Shown here: one piece after another, positions 47,926 to 58,914 of the stretch
Layout: the number at the start of each line of letters is the position of its first letter
Numbering within the stretch: the first letter of the stretch is position 1
From: Morinoia aosen
Taxonomy: Eukaryota; Arthropoda; Malacostraca; Amphipoda; Talitridae
Direction of reading: 5' to 3'
DNA length: 64,000 nt
NCBI GenBank assembly: GCA_030386875.1
Contig: CM059578.1
Location: 27,105,286-27,169,285 of the forward strand
Position numbers and translations under genes: made by a program
The notes under the pieces: generated by a model
What the model saw: only the letters and a program-made list of their open reading frames with translations
Database searches by the model: none
What the model was told of the DNA's origin: nothing

Positions 47926-47939
47926 CTGGGCCCATAACC
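47926..47939 (-). promoter_or_regulatory. Copia primer-binding site (initiator tRNA-Met half)
   Basis: GGTTATGGGCCCAG directly follows the 5' LTR on the element strand. It is complementary to the anticodon-arm region CTGGGCCCATAACC of initiator tRNA-Met, the primer used by Drosophila copia. Confidence 0.92.
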
Positions 47940-48199
47940 TAATGGATTTAGGTTAAGAAGACGAGACTCTTGGAGTTTGTATAATCAGTACACACAGCAG
48001 GACACACGTTTACATTACGAAGGGTAGTGGTGGAGTGGGCTCCAGCCAAGCCCGAGAACCACGAGCAGAGATCCACAAGAACCATGAGCTCAGTTCTCAA
48101 CGCATAGTGCTGTCTAAATACATTCTTACACAAGAGCACTGTAACATTATCAGTATTATACACATATACATTCAAGGTGCTACATGAAAGGTTTCAACA
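47940..48199 (-). repeat. Copia 5' LTR
   Basis: 260 bp reading identical to the 3' LTR. It must contain the promoter; no unambiguous TATA box was assigned. Confidence 0.95.
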
Positions 48200-48204
48200 C
48201 AATC

Positions 48205-49790
48205 CACAAGCAGTACTCAGCATTATGACTTTTTCTCTTTTTCAAATCACCAATCCTTAGAATATCTGAGCAAAATTGCAAAAATTGAACAGAAATTCTG
48301 CTATAAAACTTACCGCATGAAAAACTAATATTCCCCTGAAATATTCTAAGAAAAGCTATTCGACAGATGGAGTGAATGACAAGGTAAATACCGAAGACTT
48401 CAATTTATAAGTTTCATTTTTAACGACAATTTCGGATAAGCCCTTAATGAACCGACGATAAGACAGTAAGTCCAAGGCGCATTCACCATCAGGAACCGTG
48501 ATCATCATGAAACAGAAGAAGAAGGCAGTAAGCTGCTCGGTACGAAAACTCCTTCGTCGGTGATCAGTAACTCCCTCGCAAAGATTGGCAGGCGTCATTC
48601 CAACGTACTCAGATACGCTTTGGACACAAGTAGGTTTATGTAAAAGAAAAACGCAAGGGCTTTAAAGTCATTGTTCAAGAAAACTAATTTATTTTAAATT
48701 GACTATGATGATGCACAAGCTTACTTTTCGTGATGTACTAGCAAAGCGATGACTTCAATTCTAGGGGCTAATTTTTCAGTCGGCCGAGGTGTGACTGACT
48801 TAAATCTATTTATTTATTCCATTCATGTGTATATCTATCCATCGCAAATCAACACTTGAGGGATTTTCAGTCCGTACATTGCAGCAACAGGGGACTCTCA
48901 CTCAAAATTCGGGGCTATTTTTTTAGACCCTGTTTTTTTTTCGACTAATTAAGGTAGCAAAAGTGTTCGACCGATTAGCCTAGCTTTTCAGTATGATCTT
49001 TGACGAGTAGTTTTATCGCTCTATTTTGAATGACCTCACGTACGATGTTATACGTAAAAATGCTCTTAAAAACGTTTCAAGCAATCAATTTAGATCAGAA
49101 TTTCACTTCACACTCCACTTAGAACAGAAACCAGAAAAAACTAGTTTCCAGCCCTGTGTGCGTGTGTTTGTGTTATACCCAAGTCAAAAAATGTCCACTG
49201 CGATCAAAAACAAGACAATTCAATAGTGACAAGCTCTTATCGTTTTGAATTGTAACGTAGTAAATCCTTAGGAAGTGTAATCCTTTTCAAATAATTTAGG
49301 AGAAGGTCAGCGTGTACAGGACTTTAAGAAAGCAAAAAGGTATCGTCAAAATAAAAGTTACGATGTACTGGTTTAAAAAGTGACCGACAATCTCCTAACT
49401 ACGCTTGTCAGGGAAATACAAAAACATATTGCCCAAGTTTGTCCTAAAGCATTCATCGTTGCAACACTCTGTATTTGGTTATAAATTTTCCGGGAAACAT
49501 TGTAAGAAAAATTACCACCGAGAACTTGAGAAGGGTACTGAAGAATGTGTTGTTGAATTCTTTAACTTTGTCGTCAACGTTGAGAATTTAGGAGTTAAGG
49601 AAAATTTGACCGGTTTCACAAAAGGAAAGACTGATAAAAATTTAAAAATGCGCAAATTATTAAACATTTCATGTAGTAAATGCGTAATTCTTTTGTTGTT
49701 GTCACATGAATTTTTTTATTTTGATTCACAGATACTTGAATCTTTACTTCATCAGTGACTTCTCTCGTTTGTAATGATAATCATGTTTTG
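48205..49790. other. Intergenic DNA with unassigned ORFs
   Basis: A minus-strand 80-codon frame at 48,598-48,356 contains a hydrophobic patch (LTAFFFCFMMI), and a + strand 117-codon frame runs 49,405-49,758. I recognise neither, and no splice context makes either convincing. Confidence 0.35.
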
Positions 49791-49924
49791 CACCCAGGTG
49801 TCTGAAATGGGTACCGGTATTGACCGGGGGAAAGCGTCATGGCGTCCTGGCGTTAGTTATGAGGCATTTGAAAATCCAATGTACAAGGTGATATGTATCA
49901 GGCTTGATTGGAAATAAAGCATCC
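49791..49924 (+). repeat. SINE 3' fragment
   Basis: Matches the 3' half of the SINE at 23,219: CACCCAGGTGTC, TACCGG...ACCGG, CGTCCTGGCGTT, GAGGCATTTGAAAA, TGTATCAGGCTTGATTGG.AATAAA. It lacks the tRNA-like head. Confidence 0.78.
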
Positions 49925-50448
49925 GTAGATGCCTTCATTATTATTATTGTATTTTACAGAAGTGACGATGAAATCGGTTTTCTAAACCTTTTTTGGTAGA
50001 AAAATTAATTTTCTAAGCAATTTACTTTCCTTTGAATTTATAGTGAACTTGCGATTTAGGCAAAATAACTGATTGCTTCGACAAATTTCGCAATTTTTTG
50101 GTCTTTCATTTAATTTATTATGCCTCGTATGGCTTATCTACATGTACACCTCGGATGGTTTCTCAATTAGTACTCCTCGTATGGAGCATTTGTTTTAGGA
50201 TGTCCTATATTAAGAAACTTTTAAAAGCCAATATGTTGGCATGTATCTCACGTGACAACTTGGAAATACACATTTTTTTAATGCTAAGACGTTGGATCAA
50301 TATTAGAATTCATAAAATGAACATTATCTCAAGTTTACAGTCTACAATCGGGATGCCGTTAGATGCAGGTCTCTGAGATATAAATTAGATCGAAAAGTTT
50401 ATTTATTCACGATGTTAAATACTTATGGTACGTAGCATATACGAGTAA
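49925..50448. other. Intergenic DNA, nothing recognised
   Basis: AT-rich. A 92-codon frame at 50,098-50,376 shows no motif. Confidence 0.45.
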
Positions 50449-50723
50449 AGGGCCGTTTACACTAGGGGACATTTCGGGATTTTCGGCCGTGAGGCGCGAC
50501 ACGTGTATACGAGGCTCATCACTGGGTTTCATATTTGTGTGTGTTTATAAGGTTTCCTATTCGCTCTGATCGAATTCGTAATCCGCGACACTCAAGAGCT
50601 TCGTAACTACCGTGGCGAATAGGGAACTTCGTATAAACACACACAAATATGAAACTCAGTGGTGAGCCTCGTATACACGTGTCGCGCCTCACGGCCGAAA
50701 TGTCCCCTAGTGTAAACGTCCCT
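50449..50723. mobile_element. 275-bp PIF/Harbinger-like MITE (TAA TSD)
   Basis: Almost wholly palindromic, with arms of about 130 bp (AGGGCCGTTTACACTAGG... mirrored), flanked by TAA at 50,446-50,448 and 50,724-50,726. Its left arm carries a 10-bp partial duplication (TTTCGGGATTTTCGGC) compared with the copy at 40,988. Confidence 0.85.
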
Positions 50724-50726
50724 TAA

Positions 50727-51200
50727 CCCCTACTACGATTTCAGCGACTTTTTGTAAAGAGGTTTCATTGATTCGGAGAAATAAATTAGGAAGGAATCTT
50801 TCCCTTGAAATAGTTTTTACTGAATAATATCAATAAAATGAAGCAAATGACCACTTCCAGACAGATTTGTGGCCACGAAAGGTTTGTCAAGGAAGAAATG
50901 CATTGTCAATGTATGTAAAGTGTTACGTCTTTCTTCCTAGCACAATGCAGAGGTATAACTTAGCTTTACCTTGATAAGCTTTCCTAACTTCTTTCGTCCA
51001 GTTTTACTGAAAGACTTCATGTTGACCATAGATTAATTTTTTTTAACGTCCAAAATACAGATAAACTCATAACGTTACAATTTTTGCCATAAATTGAATC
51101 ATGATGAGATGCTTTCGACGATAACAAAAATTATACATGCGTCACAGTTGAGCCAATTCTTTCCAGACGAGCTCCAGAATTTAGTTATAAAAGTGCGAGA
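50727..51200. other. Intergenic DNA, nothing recognised
   Basis: Flank between the Harbinger MITE and the Gypsy 5' LTR. No gene or element seen. Confidence 0.45.
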
Positions 51201-51312
51201 ATGAGCGATAACAAATCTCTTAGTTCAGGTCAAGATTGAGGAATGAGCGATAGCAAATCTCTTCCTTCATGTCATGACTGAGGGATGAGCGATAACGAAT
51301 CTTTTTCTTCAT
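51201..51312 (+). repeat. 3 x 42-bp tandem repeat abutting the Gypsy 5' LTR
   Basis: ATGAGCGATAACAAATCTCTT recurs at 51,201, 51,243 and 51,284 with slight changes, ending where the LTR begins. Gypsy inserted at or next to this array. Confidence 0.82.
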
Positions 51313-51314
51313 GT

Positions 51315-52935
51315 TGTGGTGATCCCAGCGGCAAGCCGCGGACCTCCACAAGACCTGAGAAAAGCTGCCTCCAGACTACAACCGCATCCGTTCCAGAGCA
51401 CCTCCGGACCCGAAGCGCCTAGTCAACCAAACACGGGACCTGAGAGAAGCCGCCTCGCGACTATGAGAAAAGGTGCCCGTAAGCTACAACGGCTTCCTGC
51501 CTCCAGCACCACAGGCCCACAAACTCGCGACCAATCAGGACTCACGCCCGGACTCAAGGCTTGCACTCGAGGCCTACATAAGGCGACCCCAACAAGGCTC
51601 GCTCTCACTCAAGCCCTCGTCCTCGTTCAAGTCACATCTCCAGCACCAGCCTCGTGTTCCTGCATCTAGCTTCCGAGGTCGACTTTGTCTCTCGCGTACC
51701 TGCACCAAGCTCCGGAGACCGGCCCTGCCTATCGACGCCCCAAGGTGTTGCAAGGTCTTAAACCTAGTAGCGTCTTGACGCTTCAAGGTGTTTCAAAGCC
51801 TTAAAAAAGTCACGTTGCAACGCCCCGCGCCGGCGTCGTCGGCCAAGCCGCTCTACGACATCTCTCGCCCGCTCCGGCCGGCTAGCCTCGCCGTAGCTAC
51901 TTACCAGCTACAACGGTGAACCGCGTGGCGGCTGGGCCCGACCCAGCTGACTAGCCTCGTCTCGGCGCCCCGCTAGCACCAGCTGACCTGTTCGTAACAG
52001 TCGCACGACGTAGCACCAATCATCACGTCTCGCCGCTGCGTTCGTAAGTAGCGTCCTCGCGGACGTTACCCGCTTTTGGTGCTTGTTTCATTCATTACGT
52101 AATTCTCGCATAGTATTGTATTTCAATCATCACGTATTAGTGCTATTCTCGCATAGGATTGTGTTTCAATCATTACGTAATTTATGTCATTTTCGAATAG
52201 GATTGTATTTCAATCATCACGTATTAGTACTATTCTCGCATAGGATTGGGTTCCAATCATTACGTCATTCCCGAATAGGATTGTGCTTCAATCATCACGT
52301 ATTTGTGCTATTCTCGCATAGGATTGTGTTTCAATCATTACGTAATTTATGTCATTTTCGAATAGGATTGTATTTCAATCATCACGTATTAGTACTATTC
52401 TCGCATAGGATTGTGTTCCAATCATTACGTCATTCCCGAATAGGATTGTGCTTCAATCATCACGTATTTGTGCTATTCTCGCATATCATTGTGTTTCAAT
52501 CATTACGTCATTCCCAAATAGGATTGTGCTTCAATCATCACGTATTTGTGCTATTCTCGCATAGGATTAAGTTTCAATTTATGTCATTCTCGAATAGGAT
52601 TGTACTTCAATCACCACATATTTGTACTATTCTCACATAGGATTGTGTTTCAAATAGTATTGTATTTCAACCATCACGTATTAGTGCTGTGTTCCAATCA
52701 TTACGTAATTTACGAGTAACGAACAGTGCTCATAGTAGTCACCGAGGGCCCAGTGAAATGGTCCGTGTTCCGTGTACCTAACAGTCACCAATATAATTAC
52801 CGTGTTACCCCCGTGTTGTCCATATCCTGCCGAATACGGTTGTACCTCAGGCACTCGCTTCGGGCTATCCTATCACGAAAAAGATAGCTCAAAGCCTGCC
52901 CGAAGCGTGTTACAGCCTGGGGGAGAACACTACAC
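51315..52935 (+). repeat. Gypsy 5' LTR
   Basis: Starts TGTGGTGATCCC, matched at 61,127. The 3' boundary is inferred from the primer-site-like TGGTTGACCCC, since the 3' LTR copy is truncated. At about 1.6 kb it is long for this group because of an internal tandem array. ORFs across it are not genes. Confidence 0.75.
52080..52715 (+). repeat. About 17-unit tandem array within the Gypsy LTR
   Basis: Two unit types alternate. One has CAATCATTACGTAAT or CATTACGTCATT, about 35-44 bp. The other has CAATCATCACGTATT followed by ATTCTCGCATAGGATT, about 43 bp. Nearly every unit holds an ACGT core like a bZIP site (TTACGTAA, TTACGTCA). The 185-codon ORF at 52,083 is a repeat artefact. Confidence 0.88.
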
Positions 52936-52951
52936 TGGTTGACCCCAGAGG
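52936..52951 (+). promoter_or_regulatory. Probable Gypsy primer-binding site
   Basis: TGGTTGACCCCAGAGG lies 22 bp before the Gag start. It begins with the TGG expected from a tRNA 3' CCA end and resembles the tRNA-Trp-type site (TGGTGACCCC...) of CsRn1 elements, with differences. Confidence 0.5.
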
Positions 52952-52973
52952 TATTCGGCAGGCAATAGGAGGC

Positions 52974-53792
52974 ATGGCTGGGAAAGATATCCGGTTGCCC
53001 GCATTCAGCGGAGATGTGAAAGGATGGTTACTGCATTGCGACGTGTTCCTCGCACAAGTACCAAACCTGGACGACGGCGCAAAGTTCGGAGCGTTACTAG
53101 GAGGACTCCCAACACACATCGTATCCGAGATCCAAGAAATACTCCTGAACCCACCGGCAAACGACAAATACGACGCATTAAAAGCCGCATTAACGCACCG
53201 TTTCGTGCGACACGACGAGGAAGCAAACTACGACACCATCGTCAAAACTACCATGGGAGACAATACGCCATCAGAATTGCTCCTCGAAATGAAACGACTG
53301 AACAGCTGCAGGCAAGCACCCCTACCACCGTCCGTCATCCGTTCCATGCACCTCGCAAAGCTACCAATCACAGCACAACCGCTGATCGAGGCACTAGGCA
53401 GGTGAAAAACGGACGAAGAATACAGAGTAATCGCAGATCAGATCATAGCAAGGCAAACCGCTTGCCAAACTGCCATGAGTGAACCCATCGCCGTAACTGC
53501 CATCAAACAACCACCATCTCTTACCGTCTCAAGAGCGGAATTTGACAAAGCCCTACAGGAAATAGCAGAACTCAAGAAAATGCTGGCAAACGCTTTACGC
53601 CCACAGGAAAACAAGAAGCAAGCAGAAGATTGGCAAAACCAAACCCCAGGACCTAGGTACGGAAACAGAAGCAATACAAGAATCAAGCAGGACCAAGCAA
53701 TCTGCTATTACCACCAAACTTTCGGTAACCGAGCAAGAAACTGTACCCAACCTTGCAGTTTCGCGGGAAACGACGACTGCGGAGAATGGTAA
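52974..53792 (+). pseudogene. Gypsy gag, interrupted by one in-frame TGA
   Basis: The frame opens with MAGKDIRLPAFSGD, contains NPPANDKYDALKAALTHRF (conserved in CsRn1-group Gag), and meets a TGA at 53,403-53,405. It then continues in the same frame to the Cys/His box [18 protein letters not shown] near the end, stopping at 53,792. Without the stop it would be 272 codons. The last 40 bp overlap pol, which lies in the -1 frame, as expected for frameshift expression. Confidence 0.88.
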
Positions 53793-56104
53793 ACGCCCCA
53801 GTCTCCGCACAGACAAAAAAAGGCGAGCTAATGTACGTCACAGACACCGGCAACGTACGATACCTCATCGACACCGGTTCAGCCGTCAGCCTAGTACCAG
53901 CTAAAAAGAAACACACGCTCAAACCCCCGTCCTACGACTTACTCGCCGCCAACAACACCCCCATAGCTTCTTACGGGACGACTGAGCGCATCATCCTGCT
54001 CAACCCCCTATGGCCCGTAAGTTGGAACTTCATAGAAGCGGACGTGGGACAACCGATCATTGGCATGGATTTCCTCGCCGCACACCAGCTTAGCGTCGAC
54101 ACCGCAAACGCAAGCCTATACGCCCAAACTTCCGGAACCAAAGTACCCTGCAAACGTGTCGTTTCAAGAAGCCAACGAGTGCACAGGATCGAACACCAAA
54201 CCGCCCCGGAATTCAACACATTGTACGAGGAATACCCCGGAATACTACCGACCTCCCAACACATCCGGCACACACAAAAGAAAATCGACGTAGAACACCA
54301 CATCGAAACAACCGGACCCCCAGTATATGCCCGACCAAGGAGACTGTCTCCGGAAAAATTGGAAGCGGCGCGACAAGAATTCAAGGAAATGCTGGAACAT
54401 GGCATCATCAGGCCGTCGAAGAGCGCCTGGGCATCACCCATGCACATGGTACCAAAGGCAGCCGAACCCGGGGCATGGAGAATCTGCGGAGACTACAGAC
54501 GACTGAACGCAAGCACCAAACCTGACCGTTACCCAATACCACACTGTCAAGACTTCCATTACAAACTGCATAACAAAACAATCTTCTCCAAAATCGACCT
54601 CGTCAAAGCCTATCACCAAATACCCGTCAAAAACGAGGACATCCAGAAAACGGCCATCACCACACTATTTGGGCTGTACGAATACACCGTGATGTCATTC
54701 GGGCTGCGGAACGCAGCCCAAACGTTCCAACGATACATCGACGCGGTAACAAGAGACATGGACTTCGTAACGGCATACATCGACGACATACTGATAGCGT
54801 CCGCAAACGCAGAGGAGCACCAAAAACACCTCCGACAACTCTTCCAACGGCTACAAGGAGAAGGACTGCGCGTGCACCCCGCAAAGTGCATTTTCGGAGT
54901 GCCCGAGCTAGACTTTCTCGGACACAGAGTGTCAGCCGGCGGAATCTCACCACTCCCGCAGAAAATAGAGGAAATATGCAGTTTTCCCCAACCAGCAACA
55001 GTAAAAAAGCTACGACAATTCCTAGGAATAGTCAACTATTACCACCGATTCCTCCCAGCCGCAGCAGAAAAGATGCAAGCTCTGACCGGATTGACAAAAG
55101 GATACTCCAAAAACTCAAAGAAAATTATCAACTGGACAACCGAACTAGACGCAGCGTTCACTAGCCTAAAACGCGAGATCTCGCAACTCACCTTGCTAGC
55201 GCACCCCGCTCCAGAAGGCAAAAGCACCTTAATCACAGACGCATCAGGAACCGCAGTCGGCGCCGTACTACAACAAAAAGTCGGGCAAGAACAGCGCCCC
55301 GTAGCATTTTTCTCCAAAAAACTAGACGACACCCAACGTAAATACAGCACCTACGACCGCGAACTAATGGCGATATTCCTCGCAGTGAAACACTTCGAGC
55401 ATTTTTTGGAAGGCCGAAGCTTCGAAATCAGGACAGACCATAAACCGCTCTGTTTCGCCCTGCAAAAAGCCACGGAAGGCAACAGCCCCCGGGTAGCAAG
55501 ACAGCTCTCCTACCTCTCACAGTTCGACTGCGAAATCAAGCACATCAGCGGCGACAACAACACGGTCGCAGACGCGCTATCACGTCTCGTGTCAACAATA
55601 ATACCTAAAGGACCCGCGATCAACTACGACAAAATAATGACCGAACAAAACAGAGACGCAGAATTAGAAGAACTGCTGCACCCAGCATCAAAGAACGCGC
55701 TCAAACTACGCCCCATAATCAGACAGACCGGTAAACCACCCCTCTGGTGCGACGTGTCAACAGGCCTACGGAGGCCATACATCCCGGAATGCTGCAGAAA
55801 GAACGTATTTCAGCATTTCCACGGGGCGAGTCATCCCGGCATACAAGCAACAAGGGACCTCTTGAGGCAGCGAGTAATCTGGCCCGGACTCAACAAAGAC
55901 GTCGGCAAGTGGACACGCGAGTGCATTCCATGCCAGACAAGCAAAATAATAAGGCACACCAAATGCCCGCCCGGGAAGATGCCGGTACCCAAGGAACGGT
56001 TCCAGACGATACACATCGATATCGTCGGACCACTACCCGTGTCACAAAACAAACGGTACCTGCTGACGTGCATTGACCGCTTCACCAGATGGTGCACCGC
56101 TACC
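53753..56104 (+). pseudogene. Gypsy pol, 5' part: protease, RT, RNase H, integrase start
   Basis: Protease D40-T-G-S ([13 protein letters not shown]). RT runs from [13 protein letters not shown] to YIDDILIAS near residue 342. RNase H has [12 protein letters not shown] near 494 and [11 protein letters not shown]. The integrase HHCC region is [11 protein letters not shown]...CIPCQ near 693-725, with the first catalytic Asp in HIDIVGPLP near 754. The frame is broken at 56,105 by a transposon that adds a stop codon almost at once. Confidence 0.92.
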
Positions 56105-56849
56105 TAGAGATGTGACTCAAAAAAAACCATGCCGTTTTTTTAAAAAAAAAACACGTTTTTTTTACAAAAAAAACCGTGGCCAAAAAAAACGTGGATATTT
56201 TGGTTTTTTTTTAATATTTTGTCTGAAAATAACTCAGCAAGAAAAAGAACCACATTAAATTATTTGTTTTCATGTCAGATTACAAAATAAAACAGCATAC
56301 TTCTTAATTGGTGGTTTCCATGGTTTTATGAAATTTTTTATTTTCTGCGGTTTCATGCTTTGATATTTCATTTATTTTACATTACATGTGAATGACCTTC
56401 AACTCCAGAAATGGTGTGTTATAATAACATATCTTTGCTTATGGTCATTGATAGAGATGTGACTAAAAAACCATGCTGTTTTTAAAAAAAAACATGTTAC
56501 TTATACAAAATAATGAATAAAAACCATGGATATTAATATATTTATGTGACCTTAAAAATCCAATGCTGTTTTTTTTAAAACATTGTTTTTCAACAGAAAA
56601 ATCTTGACTAAAAAAACATGGCTATTATATTTTATGGGACCAAAAAAATTGTTTTTCTTAAAAAACATTTTAAAAGAATCATGACTAAAAAACACGGATA
56701 TAAATATCAGGGAAGGTTTTTTTCTTTAATCGAATTATCTTTAGAAACTTATAAACAAAGAATGCTGTTAATATTGAAATCAAGTTTATCAGAATTGTAC
56801 TAGGTCTTAGAATAAAATATCTACAAAGAATCTATTCACTCCATAAAAC

Positions 56850-56875
56850 CTTTCGGAGACCAGCTCCATCCTCAG
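56850..56875 (-). ncRNA. Hammerhead-like core, foldback a, left arm
   Basis: The minus strand reads CUGAGGA, U-GGAG...CUCC stem, GAAAG. Same 26-nt layout as the 19,735 copy, with N7 changed to G, which the hammerhead consensus allows. Confidence 0.38.
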
Positions 56876-56950
56876 TCATTCAGTAAAATTTGTTGAAATA
56901 GACAATGAATTTTCACTGTTCCTTTGAAAAACATTTGACGGAATGACTCA

Positions 56951-56976
56951 CTGAGGATGGAGCTAGTCTCCGAAAG
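56951..56976 (+). ncRNA. Hammerhead-like core, foldback a, right arm
   Basis: CUGAGGA, U-GGAG...CUCC, GAAAG. Mirror of 56,850-56,875, differing only in the stem II loop. Confidence 0.38.
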
Positions 56977-57192
56977 GTTTTATAGAGTGAATAGATTCTT
57001 TGTGGATATTTTATTTTAAGACCTTGTATGGTTCTAATGGATATCAATATATCTTATGTGACCAAAAAATCCATGCTGTTTTTTGAATGGTTTTGTTACA
57101 AAAAAGTCATGACTAGAAAACATGGCTATTAATATACTTTAAAATAAACAGAAGAATCAAAGTGCATATATACATTTTAATTAAAAGCAAAC

Positions 57193-57221
57193 GTTTTGGA
57201 ATACATAAATTCCATCTTCAG
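57193..57221 (-). ncRNA. Degraded hammerhead-like core, foldback b, left arm
   Basis: CUGAAGA then GGAAU...AUUCC stem, but the GAAAC box reads AAAAC, so a key G is lost in this arm. Confidence 0.3.
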
Positions 57222-57524
57222 TGCAGTAATGCTGAAAAAAAGTAAAATACAGGATATGAGAAAATGTTCGCAAACTGTAAAAATGAAAAGTAATTCACAT
57301 ATTAAGAAACTAAACTACCTAACCCAATACTAAAATTCATCAGAAAATAAGCAAGCCTAAAAATAACGTATATTTACAAGTTCAAAAAATAAGATACCTT
57401 TTCTGATGAATTTTAGTATTGGGTTAGGTAGTTTATTTTCTTAATATGTGAATTACTTTTCATTTTTACAGTTTGCGAACATTTTCTCATGTACTGTATT
57501 TTACTTTGTTTCAGCATTACTGCA

Positions 57525-57553
57525 CTGAAGATGGAATTTATGTATTCCGAAAC
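57525..57553 (+). ncRNA. Hammerhead-like core, foldback b, right arm
   Basis: CUGAAGA, U, GGAAU...AUUCC (five pairs), GAAAC. The stem II sequence differs from the other families but its pairing is kept. Confidence 0.42.
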
Positions 57554-57954
57554 GTTTGCTTTTAATTAAAATGTATATATGCACTTTGGTTCTTCTGTTT
57601 ATTTTACGCATAAGATTCCCTAAGAATCGTCCATTAAGTACTTTAATATACTTTATTTTACCATAAACAACTATGTGGATATGTGGATATTAATATATTT
57701 TATGTGCAAAGAAAAAAATCATGCTGGTTTTTTTAAATCATGTTTTCTTTACCAAAATAATCATGACTAAAAAACATGGATATTAATGACTTTTTGTGAA
57801 AAAAACGTGGTTTTTAAAAGGTCATGTTTTTTTTGTCAGATAAAATTTAATAACACTCGTGTTTTTATAAAAAACATTTTTTTCAAAAAGCATGGTTTTT
57901 TGGTCACATAAAATAAATTAATATCCATGTTTTTTTACAGATTAGATTAGTCAT

Positions 57955-58215
57955 TAGTTTTAGCCTCCCTACCCAGCAACAAATGCGGCCAAAGAGAGGA
58001 AGGAAGATTATGAAACAAGATCAAAGTTGGAGAAGACAGTTGTAGGTGCTGAAAAACAGGACAGCAGTGAACCAAAAAAAGGTGGTCCTCAACATAACAA
58101 AAACATTTTATTTCAACAAAAAGGAGGCCTACTTAACTCTCAGCTTGGGCCCTCACATTGTCCCCCTGGGAGCGCTAGTTCCCATAGATACAATAATTGT
58201 ATCCCCCTGAGGGTG
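57955..58215 (-). repeat. Second copy of the LTR-like fragment
   Basis: Matches 27,730-28,010, including the purine tract/TGTGAGGGCCC junction (58,165-58,150 on the minus strand) and the ATACAATAATTGTAT palindrome at 58,191. It sits between AAAAACATG units. Confidence 0.5.
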
Positions 58216-58639
58216 TTTTTTTTACAAAGAAGTCGTGACCAAAAAATGAATAATAACTTTGTAACAAAAAAACATTTTAAAAAAACAATGATTTTTTGGT
58301 AACATAAAATATGTTAATATCCATGATTTTAAGACACAATTTTTTATGAAAAATACATAAAATAAAACAGCATGGTTTTTTGGTCGCATAAAATATATTC
58401 ATATCCAGGTTTTCTTATACATCATTGTTTGTAAAAAACATATTTTTTATAAAACAGCATGGGGTTTTTTAGTATGAATAAAATCACAAAAGCATTATAT
58501 AAAAACATTTACTCTTGGCATTCAGACCAGCTGGTTTTGACTAAAACTATGTTATTATCAATGAATATCATCTGTAAACAGAAAAAAAACATACATACCG
58601 TTTATTTAAAGTAGAGAAATATATAACAGTGAAATATAA

Positions 58640-58860
58640 AGAAATTCTAAAATATAGTGAATAGAGGAGTGGCAGATTGGTCAATATTTAAAACAGGCCA
58701 AAGTTTAAAAATGTACAATGATTCTAAAATTCACAAATCAGTATTAGAAGTACAATCTAAAATTTTAAATGATTCAGAGATAGAGGATGATTGGTGTTGT
58801 CACAGTGCTGTCTAGGGGATGAATGAGGTGCAACTGAAAGCGGGAGTTTGGTTGCGGAGC
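58640..58860 (-). pseudogene. PLE endonuclease C-terminus, left arm of foldback c
   Basis: The minus strand reads FKILDCTSNTDL, a stop, then ILESLYIFKLWPVLNIDQSA. One in-frame stop; otherwise it parallels the right arm. Confidence 0.7.
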
Positions 58861-58914
58861 TTGCCAGAGCTCCTACATTGGGAGTACGCAGAAACAGTCC
58901 GCCATTAGATTCTA

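Larger units (their letters stand above)
43682..48199 (-). mobile_element. Apparently intact Copia-type LTR retrotransposon
   Basis: 4518 bp with two 260-bp LTRs that read identical by eye, a tRNA-iMet-type primer site, an uninterrupted 1280-codon polyprotein and a polypurine tract. The flanks are TAATC (43,677-43,681) and CAATC (48,200-48,204), a 5-bp target duplication with one mismatch. Identical LTRs imply a very recent insertion, so it may still be mobile. Confidence 0.95.
56802..57024. repeat. Foldback a: inverted PLE 3' tails with hammerhead-like cores
   Basis: A palindrome of about 220 bp: AGGTCTTAGAATAAAATATC...CTCCATAAAACCTTTCGGAG mirrored on the right. Only the hammerhead-like core and terminal about 60 bp of the PLE remain in each arm. 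Confidence 0.75.
57141..57605. repeat. Foldback b: 465-bp palindrome with hammerhead-like cores
   Basis: AAAATAAACAGAAGAA... and its complement bound the palindrome, which is centred near 57,375. The arms match almost throughout, including CTAACCCAATACTAAAATTC and its mirror. The sequence is unrelated to foldbacks a and c outside the core motif. Confidence 0.8.

Noticed and set aside
49405-49758. 117-codon + strand ORF as a gene
   Set aside because: No recognisable motif, no splice context, and AT-rich chance ORFs of this size are common here.
51316-51786. Overlapping Pro/Arg-rich ORFs on both strands
   Set aside because: They lie in the GC-rich Gypsy LTR start and recur at 61,128, as expected of an LTR and not of genes.
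52083-52640. 185-codon + strand ORF
   Set aside because: The protein simply repeats the period of the LTR tandem array; no independent coding signal.
54613-55035. Minus-strand ORFs opposite Gypsy pol
   Set aside because: They are shadows of the GC-rich pol frame.
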